Source: Mesostigma viride
Lineage: Eukaryota > Streptophyta > Mesostigmatophyceae > Mesostigmatales > Mesostigmataceae
Direction of reading: 5' to 3'
Assembly (NCBI GenBank): GCA_009746045.1
Contig: RPFO01000418.1
Span: 591,756-655,755 of the forward strand
DNA length: 64,000 bases
Positions 21,396 to 29,509 of the stretch are shown here, one piece after another. The notes beneath the pieces are model-generated. The model ran no database searches. It had not been told where the DNA came from and saw only the letters and a program-made list of their open reading frames with translations. How positions within the stretch are numbered: the stretch's first letter is position 1; each line of letters begins with the position of its first letter. Both the position numbers and the translations under genes were made by a program.

Positions 21396-21711
21396 AAAAC
21401 AAAGAGGGGATCAGTGCAACCCTTTTGATAAGCGCGTTTGCGGCTAAAACAACAGTCAACCACACAAACGCCGTCTGGACCATTACATGAACACTCTCGA
21501 AGCGGCTCTCGATGATTTCTTTGCAATGAATGGGGTTGGCGTCCCACACGTCCGAAGTCGTGTGTGTCATGGCCGCGCATATGTCGCTTTCTGGCATACT
21601 CATCCAGAACCCAAATGAGGCAATAGGCGGGCCTTTCATAAACAACTTTCGCAGCGGAGAAGATACACATGCCTCGTAAACATATTCCAACGCCCAAAGG
21701 GCCCCCTTCAT
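21361..21711 (-). CDS. Small membrane protein, 116 aa, unknown
   Basis: The N-terminal 80 residues carry three to four cysteines (YEACVSS, ESDICAAM, IHCKEI), perhaps a small folded ectodomain. A span near the C-terminus (AFVWLTVVLAANALI) is followed by a second hydrophobic stretch (ALIPSLFFTVL). The alternative minus frame over the same DNA is Arg/His-rich and less protein-like. It converges with the two-span protein gene and lies 29 bp downstream of the TAATTAAT-rich gap before the next minus gene. No family is assigned. Confidence 0.5.
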   Translation of the reverse strand: MKGALWALEYVYEACVSSPLRKLFMKGPPIASFGFWMSMPESDICAAMTHTTSDVWDANPIHCKEIIESRFESVHVMVQTAFVWLTVVLAANALIKRVALIPSLFFTVLRSCSYST

Positions 21712-21740
21712 CTGACCTACCTTAATTAATCCTCTGAAAA

Positions 21741-22304
21741 CTATTTGAACTGTATCAAGAATCTCCTTTTCCCGATTTTAGGGTGAACGATGGAACCAAG
21801 GTCCACTGCACGAAAACGCTTTCGCGCTCGCCTGACGACGACGACAACTCTTTCGGGCTCCTTCTTTGCCAAATGATGATGGCATTTCGGGAGCTCCATT
21901 CGAATTGTTTCGATGTTTTCTAGCGCGTACTTGATGACACCGTGAGTAATAGCCCAACGGAAGAAGTTCATTTGACCGAGAGTCGTCTGCATCGTCCTCG
22001 TCCCGTCCGATGACGAGACATTGATCTTCTTCCGCCTTGCAAAAGGGTCGAACATCTTCTTTGAGTAGAAATCTAGATGTTCGCGGTAAGACATGTAAAG
22101 GTTTACAGGCATGCCGTCATCGTCGCTGATGCATTCCACCTGATGCGTCCTGGCAAAGTTCGTGACTAGCCACTCCAGAACCCTCAGAGAAAGGGCATTC
22201 GAGGCCGGTTTCGAGTTTGTGACATCGCCTCGAAGGTCATAAAGCGTGTTGAAGTTCTGGTCGTTCTCGTAAAAACGGAACAGAGACCTCTCGATGAGGC
22301 TCAT
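21741..22304 (-). CDS. Conserved NCLDV protein of unknown function (A494R-like)
   Basis: 187 aa from the ATG at 22304. The frame extends upstream to 22484, but that part is low-complexity and overlaps the divergent gene. Recognisable blocks are SLFRFYENDQNF near the start, FDPFARRKKI in the middle and TTLGQMNFFRWAI after it, the pattern I associate with a protein shared by phycodnaviruses and other NCLDVs (chlorovirus A494R type). The C-terminus is very basic. No enzymatic motif is seen. The family link is from memory of motifs, so the name is tentative. It lies head to head with the nucleotidyltransferase-like gene. Confidence 0.6.
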   Translation of the reverse strand: MSLIERSLFRFYENDQNFNTLYDLRGDVTNSKPASNALSLRVLEWLVTNFARTHQVECISDDDGMPVNLYMSYREHLDFYSKKMFDPFARRKKINVSSSDGTRTMQTTLGQMNFFRWAITHGVIKYALENIETIRMELPKCHHHLAKKEPERVVVVVRRARKRFRAVDLGSIVHPKIGKRRFLIQFK

Positions 22305-22408
22305 CACTCTGAACTTTAATACACAGCGATCGTTTTGATTTTGGTCTGGAGAACGAACCTCGTTCGTACAGGGAACGATTTTTTTTTGCAAACGTTTGAA
22401 TAACCGCA

Positions 22409-23260
22409 ATGGCGATGGAGGAGGGAGAAATCCCTGGCGTCTCGAGGGGATGGTCAAGCCGACGTGCGAATCCTCGAGAGGCAAGCGACGTCTTAAAAGC
22501 CGTCAACGGCGCGTGCTGTACCTGGGACGTTCCAAGACCGTACATCCACTTTGTGACGTCGACCAAAGAACTCGTGGCGGAACTCGGAAACGACGCGTAT
22601 ACCATGACCGAGTTTCGCAAGGGGGTGTACGTCCTCCTCGCCCTTGTGAGAGTACGTGGCGGTCGTCCAGTTTGCGCGCTAGTACACGGGGACCGGACAG
22701 TTGACATTATCAAGATGCCAACTTTCAAGACAAAACTTTTCAAAGGAACTGTCGCGGTTGGAATCTTGACTACAGACTTTATGAATCGGTCCGTCATATA
22801 TATACATGACTGTCTGGCTTTCAGTCGCCGAAATTTGAGATCTCGAGATTTTAAATCTAGGCTCGAATACGCGCAAATGATTGTTTCGATGAACTTTCCT
22901 AGTACGGGAAACATGTATTTGCACACATTTATTAAGTGCAGTCCTTTTATGGACATTACGTCGGGAGACATGGACACGAAAAACAATAATGTTCTTTTTA
23001 TTCCTTCTTCATCTTTCGTTGAACAAGGATACGTGAAGGGTAAGGTACCCGTGCTCCTGGAGAACAAAATCGGTGCAACTACCGAAAAGGGGAGCAACCT
23101 TCTCAGAAAGTCTAAACTTTGCTCCCTCGCTGACCGCCTGACTTCTGGTTGGCGCGTCTGCCCCGGCTGGACTTCTTGGGGTCGTACACAATGCGGTACA
23201 GCAGGCGTTCCCCCGCCGATGACATGGGGGATTCTTGGATCTGGAGTTTTTTTGTCGTAG
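22409..23260 (+). CDS. Degenerate nucleotidyltransferase (capping enzyme/ligase fold), probably inactive
   Basis: The first 225 residues match the order of the covalent nucleotidyltransferase motifs, but the key residues are changed. The motif I region reads YTMTEFRKGVYVLL, without a clear KxDG. Motif III is GTVAVGIL where GE is usual. The segment VIYIHDCLAFSRRNL then DFKSRL matches the 'yDcl...Rl' block, and NNNVLFIPSSSFVEQG sits where DGLIF is expected, followed by LLENK in the motif V position. Loss of the lysine and acidic residues suggests a structural or RNA-binding role. The last about 50 codons overlap the primase 3' end on the other strand and look like its antisense, so the original stop may have been lost. 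ATG 22415 is an alternative start. Confidence 0.5.
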   Translation: MAMEEGEIPGVSRGWSSRRANPREASDVLKAVNGACCTWDVPRPYIHFVTSTKELVAELGNDAYTMTEFRKGVYVLLALVRVRGGRPVCALVHGDRTVDIIKMPTFKTKLFKGTVAVGILTTDFMNRSVIYIHDCLAFSRRNLRSRDFKSRLEYAQMIVSMNFPSTGNMYLHTFIKCSPFMDITSGDMDTKNNNVLFIPSSSFVEQGYVKGKVPVLLENKIGATTEKGSNLLRKSKLCSLADRLTSGWRVCPGWTSWGRTQCGTAGVPPPMTWGILGSGVFLS

Positions 23261-24572
23261 AGAAAAGCTGGACGGAGATGTCGCTGGGGATGCGACCTGG
23301 GTCGGAGCGGTATCCTCTGCACTCGTCGTCAAAGCAGCGCTGGAACCACCCGTGTCTGTTGACTTCGAACCAGACATTGTTCCGCTCGTGCATTCGATGC
23401 ACGTTGCGACAATCCCGGCTTCGACTCCACACCCAGTACACGCTCGAGTGCCCCTCACCGTCTTTGAAAGCGTTCGTCAAGACCACCCCTGTTAGGAGTT
23501 TGCAAATGGCCTTGTACTCTTCGCTGTCCTTTGGCAGAAGAGTTCCGTTCGCGTTCGAGGGACCTGCAGGGTACAAAGCGGACGGGCGATCATGAGCGCG
23601 TTTGTTTCGGTTCTTTCGACATCGGGGTTGCTCGACAAGGTCCTCGTCATGGTCGCTGGGAGCCACGACGGTGGCGGGAACCACGTTCTCCATCTCGTCA
23701 TAGATCCGAACCGAGGTCATACGGAGCTGGTGGTAGATAGACGGAGGGTCGTAGTCGACGCTACCCTCCGAGTCTGTCTGCGAAACGAACGTGTAGGGAC
23801 GGTTCTCATGGATCTTGCCGAAGACACACGAGCATTCTCGTCGAATGTCCGCTTTTCTCCTGCAGTATGCGCACGGACACGTTCGTGCAGAAGATCCTCC
23901 GCCTTTGCAACCTTGAAGCTCCTTGTCGAGGATCCGAAACTTCTTGCTGCACTCGCCACATCGAACACATTTGAGAGAGTACAGCATCCGGAGGCCGTTG
24001 TCTAGCATGATAGACGAGTCCACGACCGCGTTCCAGGAGTTCGTTTCTGGTCGTGGCCCGAACTTGGTGTGCAAACGAGACACGATGAAGCTTCTGAGCT
24101 CGAGGGCGACATCCTTGTTGACAGGGATACCCGGCCAGTGGACGTGCACGCCACTTTTTACCAGGTTACCTTTCTTCTTCGTGGGAGCTTTGCAAATCAC
24201 CATGTGATAGTCCACCTGGTCGCCTTCTTGCACGCAAGAACGTACAAGCGTTTGGATCTCAGGAATCCACTCGTTTTCTATCACAGATGTCATGTCGGAT
24301 TCGTCCTCGCAGTCGATGTCTAGAAAGAACGGGAAGACCGGATCGGACTTTTGCTCCACAATAAAGTTTCGCTTTTCCTCTTTCGCGTCTTTCTCGATGC
24401 ATTTGTAAAACTCAAAAAGACAATCGCTTGAAACGTAGACTTTGCCTCCGCGAAACCCGTCTAAGAGAAGATGCGTGTACTCTTCAGTCGACTCCACGAA
24501 ACATTGTCTCTCAACCAACCATTCGGTCGCGTTGGAATAGGGAGGCGGCTGCCATCTCGTCGTGGGGCACAT
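23112..24572 (-). CDS. AEP-type primase with UL52-like zinc-binding C-terminus
   Basis: The intact 486-aa protein is an archaeo-eukaryotic primase that would start DNA strands during viral replication. The catalytic acidic motif is FPFFLDIDCED (about residue 82) and the second core motif is SGVHVHWPG (about 140). A central Cys cluster (CVRCGECSKKF, then CPCAYCRRKADIRRECSC) may bind zinc. The C-terminal part (CRNVHRMHERNNVWFEV, RCFDDECRGYRS) has the Cys/His spacing of herpes UL52-like primase zinc fingers. The D5 helicase is encoded separately at 47655-49850. It is divergent from the SLATT gene across a 155-bp gap and convergent with the degenerate nucleotidyltransferase. Confidence 0.8.
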   Translation of the reverse strand: MCPTTRWQPPPYSNATEWLVERQCFVESTEEYTHLLLDGFRGGKVYVSSDCLFEFYKCIEKDAKEEKRNFIVEQKSDPVFPFFLDIDCEDESDMTSVIENEWIPEIQTLVRSCVQEGDQVDYHMVICKAPTKKKGNLVKSGVHVHWPGIPVNKDVALELRSFIVSRLHTKFGPRPETNSWNAVVDSSIMLDNGLRMLYSLKCVRCGECSKKFRILDKELQGCKGGGSSARTCPCAYCRRKADIRRECSCVFGKIHENRPYTFVSQTDSEGSVDYDPPSIYHQLRMTSVRIYDEMENVVPATVVAPSDHDEDLVEQPRCRKNRNKRAHDRPSALYPAGPSNANGTLLPKDSEEYKAICKLLTGVVLTNAFKDGEGHSSVYWVWSRSRDCRNVHRMHERNNVWFEVNRHGWFQRCFDDECRGYRSDPGRIPSDISVQLFSTTKKLQIQESPMSSAGERLLYRIVYDPKKSSRGRRANQKSGGQRGSKV

Positions 24573-24727
24573 CTTCTCTCACAGCGTAGTCGATTAAGAG
24601 GTTGTAAAACGAAGAAATTAACTGAAACACGACGTCAAAAAATGCCTCCATCTTTCATGGCGAAGACGAGGAACTTCGCGGCTATCTGTCTCGTATGAAA
24701 ATCTCGAGTCTGCGTTAGGACTTAAAA

Positions 24728-25021
24728 ATGGATGCGGCTGAAGGGGATCAATCTAGAAGTAGATCCCCCAGAATCGTGACGTCACATGAGAGTTCTCCAA
24801 TCAAATCAAATCTCAGGCCAGAAGACGCGTCTGAGGTAGGCGTCCATCAGATTTTGTTCCGAAAAAACGAACCGTTTGCAACAAAATCTAGCATTCAAGA
24901 AGACGGACGCGTATGGACGACCAACATCGAGGTGCTTGTTTATTCTTGGGCTCAAAAAGCGCTTGCATATCGAGAGATGCATGACATGGCAGCGAGTCGT
25001 GCTGACTTTTTAGGAAACCTG
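24728..25021 (+). pseudogene. SLATT-domain membrane protein, 5' half (split by the copia-type insertion)
   Basis: The first 98 codons are an Arg/Ser/acidic leader followed by the SLATT N-terminal helix, with SWAQKALAYREMH and the start of the first span. The gene is cut at 25021 and its other half begins at 39695. The distance between them (14,673 bp, element plus one 5-bp target duplication) is a multiple of three, so the frame matches exactly. Translation through the junction as it stands reaches a stop after two more codons in the LTR. Known SLATT proteins are two-helix membrane effectors in nucleotide-sensing conflict systems, thought to form pores; a role here is inference. Confidence 0.65.
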
Positions 25022-25864
25022 TGTTAGGGATATTATATCCACCTGGCCACAATATATCCCAGCCTGATTTATTTCTTGTTGGATTTATTCCATATGGACT
25101 GGGAATTTGATAGCTTTGATAAGCTAGATGAATTGGGCTCAATGAGCTAATCAATATTCATGTGCCATAGTCCTATACTTGGACATGGATGACTTGTACC
25201 CTGAGTCAGCCTAGTGGCATCACGTATTTGATTGACAAGTGGTGCTATGGCCTATTGGACAAGTGTTTGGTCCATGAGCTGACAAGTGTTGGCAGCTCAT
25301 GATGACACATGTTATCACTTACATGATGACAAGTGGGTAGACTCATTGCATGACACTTGTCACTCCAAGGAGAAGAGATGTGTCACTTTATTAATCATGT
25401 TATGTGGCACATTATTACGTAGACACTTGGCATCTAGCTATTATGCCAGCTCAAATTGGATCATGTCTAGAATGTTCTAGGAATGTTCTAAGAATATGCC
25501 AGGAATATTCCTGGAATATACTGAGAATATGCTGGGAATATGCTAGGAATATGCTAGGATGTTTCTACAAGCTTCTGTGATGATGTCATTGCTGATGTCA
25601 TCCTTCCTAGCCTAAAAGGTATAAAAGGAAACTGCCCCCTAAGGGCAGGTACCTCCATTCAACCTCCATTTAACCTCCATTCAACCTCCATTCAACCTCC
25701 ATTCAAGCTCTTCTCCAACTATTATATTCTAATAAAGCCATTTATTCTTCCACGTAAATTGTCTTCAACCTCTCTTTCTTTCAGCACCTGCAAGGTGTGT
25801 GGGTAGCAAGGCCAAGCACAAGGCATTGTGTAAAACCCATTAGTCTCCTCTCCCAATCCAAACA
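25022..25864 (+). repeat. Left LTR, 843 bp
   Basis: Starts TGTTAGGG and ends ATCCAAACA. U3 carries several GACAAGTG or CACTTGTC octamers (25233-25360) and a run of degenerate ggaatatgc-type repeats (25465-25560), both possible enhancer sites. A TATA box is at 25620 and an AATAAA signal near 25732. Downstream of the TATA box, ttcaacctcca repeats four to five times (25656-25705). Confidence 0.92.
25620..25628 (+). promoter_or_regulatory. TATA box of the LTR promoter
   Basis: TATAAAAGG about 240 bp before the LTR end, followed by a pyrimidine-rich region suitable for the start of R. The same sequence occurs in the right LTR (29367-29375), directly before the site where the 10-kb element inserted. 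Confidence 0.75.
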
Positions 25865-25876
25865 TGGTATCGGAGG
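25865..25876 (+). other. Primer binding site, tRNA-Met type
   Basis: TGGTATCGGAGG follows the LTR terminus directly. It differs at one early position (G for A) from the TGGTATCAGAGC-type site that plant copia elements use to pair with initiator methionine tRNA. Confidence 0.75.
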
Positions 25877-25947
25877 TTTGTTACTGAGGAACAAGAAGAC
25901 CACTGTGAACCCAGAGACATCCAGTTCCATTGGCGACTGAAGACACC

Positions 25948-27612
25948 ATGGCTACCAAGGAAGCGTGCTACAAGCAATTCCGGGCAACAAGCAAGTCCAT
26001 CACAACGTTTGATGGGCGGTCTCTGAGGAAATGGGAAGAAATCAAGGCTGTGTTGAAGGCCTTAGCATCGGCCTATTGTGACCTGGTCAAGGTCCTAACT
26101 GGAGAGGAGGATTCGCTAAAGGAGGTCAAGACTGCGCTGCTGGAGGCGGAGGAGCTACTGCACGGAAGGCGTTCTGCTCAAGCAAAGAAGGAGGGCTCCC
26201 CTAACGGCCAGGTTTTCCACACTACTACGAAGAAAAGTGGAGGAAAGAGGCGGTGCAATTACTGCAAGAAGGCCGGGCACGTGGACACCCAGTGCTGGGA
26301 GAAGCATCCGGAGCTGAAGCAAGAACGCAAGAACAAGGCAACGCGACGGAACCAAGCGAGAAAGGAGCACTCACCAGGTGCCAGCGAGGCGCGTATCACC
26401 GAGGAGGCTGCGGAGCGGTCCGGCTTCGTCTTCGCCACCATCGCCGAGTCGCCATCGCCGTCGGATGCTGCTGCACTCACGCAGTATGAAAAGAAAGCAC
26501 CGACCAGCTGGGTGCTGGATTCCGCAGCGAGCTGTCACATGACGCCATGCCCGTCGGACTTCGTGTGCCTGCACCCTCATGACAGGGAAATCGCCGGCTC
26601 AGGCGGCCAACTGAAGGCGACAGCCATCGGGACTGTCAAACTGAAGCTGCCGGGTCAGGACGCGGACGTGCACCTCCAAAACGCGCTGCTCGTTCCCAGG
26701 CTGAGCACCCGACTTCTATCAGTCGGCCAGCTCGTCAAGGATGGCCACAAGGTCGACCTCGCCCAGCGGGTTGCTGTGCTGGACAGCAGGCACTGCAGCA
26801 TCGGGACGAGGAACAACACCTACTTTTTGCCCGCGCACGGTGCGGACGCAGCGATGGACGCCATCCCAGAGCTGAAATCGTCGGCGACGAGCTTCAAGAA
26901 CGACGCTGCCTGTCAAGGGCAGAAAATGGCGAGCAGCGAGCGCAGCATCTCACGTGCCTCGGGACACGCGGCGGAGTGGCTGGCCGTGGGCCTAACGGTC
27001 ATACTGGCCATGCTTGTCCGTGTATGCGGGATCGGGGGCGGCCTACTGGGCATTACTCGCACACTGCGTGGCTTTTTATACTCTGCGCCGGCCCAGTGGA
27101 AGTTCACGCCAATTCGAGAAGTTTCCAGCGCAATGGAGAAGTCCGTGTCAGACGCTGAAGTACTTCCAGAAACCGCGGTCCAGAACAGCCCAGTGCAGGC
27201 GGAGCGCGTTGTCGCCGCCAGCATACCAGGTGACACTGGTGCTAGTAATCAAAGTCCGGCGACCAGACCAAAGGCGCGGCGCATGAACGCTGCCAGCCTA
27301 ACTGAGGGGGAACAAATTCGTGACGCAAGGGCGAAATCGACCAAGCTGCCAAATTTTTCCAAGTCCTGGACTGCCAAGTCCGGTGCTGGCGCGAGGCCTC
27401 GAGCGAGCCGACAACGACGTGGACAGCGACCTGTCAGCCAAAGTGTTGTCAAGCACCAACGGTCAACTCGGGTGCAAAATGCTGCCAAGGCATCACGTCG
27501 GTCAGTTGACGGTGTTCGGCCAGGCCATGGCATTTGCAACTGCGCTAACTGCAACGACCCTTGGAAATTGTCGCCCAGGATGCACAGACCCCACTCCTCA
27601 AGGTTGCCCTAA
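25948..27612 (+). CDS. Gag-protease polyprotein of the copia-type element, truncated
   Basis: About 554 aa from the ATG at 25948. In order: a shortened gag core (TTFDGRSLRKWEEIK, then LKEVKTALLEAEELLHG), a CCHC zinc knuckle (CNYCKKAGHVDTQCW, about residue 105), an aspartic protease start with DSAASCHM (about 193), and a pre-integrase-like stretch (STRLLSVGQLVKDGHKV). After that the sequence becomes non-homologous Ser/Ala/Arg-rich protein with one hydrophobic patch (LAVGLTVILAMLVRVCGIG). The integrase core, reverse transcriptase and RNase H are missing. GC content is higher than in the LTRs. It is open throughout, so the shortened product may still be made and packaged by a full-length relative. 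Confidence 0.75.
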   Translation: MATKEACYKQFRATSKSITTFDGRSLRKWEEIKAVLKALASAYCDLVKVLTGEEDSLKEVKTALLEAEELLHGRRSAQAKKEGSPNGQVFHTTTKKSGGKRRCNYCKKAGHVDTQCWEKHPELKQERKNKATRRNQARKEHSPGASEARITEEAAERSGFVFATIAESPSPSDAAALTQYEKKAPTSWVLDSAASCHMTPCPSDFVCLHPHDREIAGSGGQLKATAIGTVKLKLPGQDADVHLQNALLVPRLSTRLLSVGQLVKDGHKVDLAQRVAVLDSRHCSIGTRNNTYFLPAHGADAAMDAIPELKSSATSFKNDAACQGQKMASSERSISRASGHAAEWLAVGLTVILAMLVRVCGIGGGLLGITRTLRGFLYSAPAQWKFTPIREVSSAMEKSVSDAEVLPETAVQNSPVQAERVVAASIPGDTGASNQSPATRPKARRMNAASLTEGEQIRDARAKSTKLPNFSKSWTAKSGAGARPRASRQRRGQRPVSQSVVKHQRSTRVQNAAKASRRSVDGVRPGHGICNCANCNDPWKLSPRMHRPHSSRLP

Positions 27613-28768
27613 TGTTTTGTCTGTGGGAAATGAACTTGTATGTTGACTTTTGTGTCGTGTTTGCTGGAAATTGTGAGGCGCCGTAAGCGTGCGTTTTCTG
27701 GTTCTTTCTTTGTGTTCTTCCAGCAATTATGTGTTTATTTTGCCATGCGTTCAGTGGCAATGGCCCACGCATTTCGGTATTGTTCCCACGAGACGTTTTC
27801 TACGTACCTGGAGTGTATCTCCAGAGCTTTTTGCACGCTATTTGTGGCACTAGTCTGCGGCGTAGTGAAGCGCCGTTGTATCGTCGACTACGACTTGTTT
27901 TCGTAAGAAAAGTGCCTGTGACGCGTGTGTTATTTTGTTTTGTGCTGAGAGCATTGCTTTTATGCAAATGCTTACGTCCTTTGTGTCGAATTTGGCTGTG
28001 CATTTCGGCATAGCCTGTAATGTCGGACGTAATGTTTACTCTCGGGCACTGATTTGTGAATCGTGACCAAGTAATCGTTACTTGTGTTCGCCTTTGTGGC
28101 GGTAATGTTTTGCACGTCCTGTTTTTCTTTGCTATGAAGCGTGTTTATCTGTTATGGCCACTGTGTTTTGTGTTGAAGGTTGTATTGTACCTTGTTTGTG
28201 TGGCATTTGTTGCCAATATGTTTGTTTGCTTGATCACCCCGTTTATTTGGCGTAAAACGTGATGTTGGTGTCATTTATTGTGTGAGATGGCGTATGTTAT
28301 GTTGCTCCGTGTGTGTACAGCACGTATTGTTGCCGTTGCCCTACCTCTATACCGTTTGGGTTAGCTCATAGGGACTTTCTTTGTTGGCATGTGTTGCCGT
28401 ATTATATGTGTGGGACTGTGTGCCCCTATTGTGTCCATGGGCATCCGCTTTGAGTGAGGGGGGAATGTAGCATCTAGAGCACTTTTTCCAACTAAGGGTT
28501 GGGTATCAGCCATCCAGGATGGGCAGCTAGTGCGTTGCTGCTATGGTAGGACACTCATTCGCGTTGCCGGGGGGGGACGGATCAGTGGCGGTAGTGCGGC
28601 TCATGACCGCATGTTGGAGCTTCAAGCATTTCACGAGGACGGCATCTTCATTTTCAGTTGCACCATGGTAGCAACTGGACGGCATGCTACGAGCATGTGG
28701 TTAAGGGGGGTGTTGAGATTCCACCTACCCAGTCATCTTTTGCTTTGTGCCCATGTGGCTAAGGGGGG
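27613..28768 (+). other. Non-coding internal region with polypurine tract
   Basis: About 1.15 kb without a convincing gene; it is T/G-rich, with frequent stops and only short hydrophobic frames. The sequence tgtggctaaggggg occurs twice (near 28698 and 28754), and the second copy leads into the polypurine tract AAGGGGGG (28761-28768) directly before the right LTR. Confidence 0.6.
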
Positions 28769-29389
28769 TGTTAGGGATATTATATCCACCTGGCCACAAT
28801 ATATCCCAGCCTGATTTATTTCTTGTTGGATTTATTCCATATGGACTGGGAATTTGATAGCTTTGATAAGCTAGATGAATTGGGCTCAATGAGCTAATCA
28901 ATATTCATGTGCCATAGTCCTATACTTGGACATGGATGACTTGTACCCTGAGTCAGCCTAGTGGCATCACGTATTTGATTGACAAGTGGTGCTATGGCCT
29001 ATTGGACAAGTGTTTGGTCCATGAGCTGACAAGTGTTGGCAGCTCATGATGACACATGTTATCACTTACATGATGACAAGTGGGTAGACTCATTGCATGA
29101 CACTTGTCACTCCAAGGAGAAGAGATGTGTCACTTTATTAATCATGTTATGTGGCACATTATTACGTAGACACTTGGCATCTAGCTATTATGCCAGCTCA
29201 AATTGGATCATGTCTAGAATGTTCTAGGAATGTTCTAAGAATATGCCAGGAATATTCCTGGAATATACTGAGAATATGCTGGGAATATGCTAGGAATATG
29301 CTAGGATGTTTCTACAAGCTTCTGTGATGATGTCATTGCTGATGTCATCCTTCCTAGCCTAAAAGGTATAAAAGGAAACTGCCCCCTAA
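28769..29389 (+). repeat. Right LTR, 5' part
   Basis: Matches 25022-25642 at a constant offset of 3,747 bp with no difference noticed. It stops at CCCCCTAA, where the 10-kb palindromic element inserted; the LTR resumes at 39468. Confidence 0.92.
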
Positions 29390-29509
29390 CTCGTCGTCTG
29401 TCCCTGGTCCTCTACGGAGGACTGAGTTGAACTCAGTCCTCTCTAGAGGACCGAGTTTTTGGGTTTCGTAGAAAATTCGCCCCGGTCAGAATGTTTGACA
29501 AAAAAATTC

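Noticed and set aside
22237-23322. 361-aa minus frame across the nucleotidyltransferase-like gene
   Set aside because: Arg/Pro/Ser-rich shadow of the plus-strand gene, whose frame has ordered fold motifs.
25460-25560. Heat-shock element in the LTR
   Set aside because: GAA and TTC blocks occur, but the spacing between successive units is three rather than two bases, so a true HSE array is not shown.
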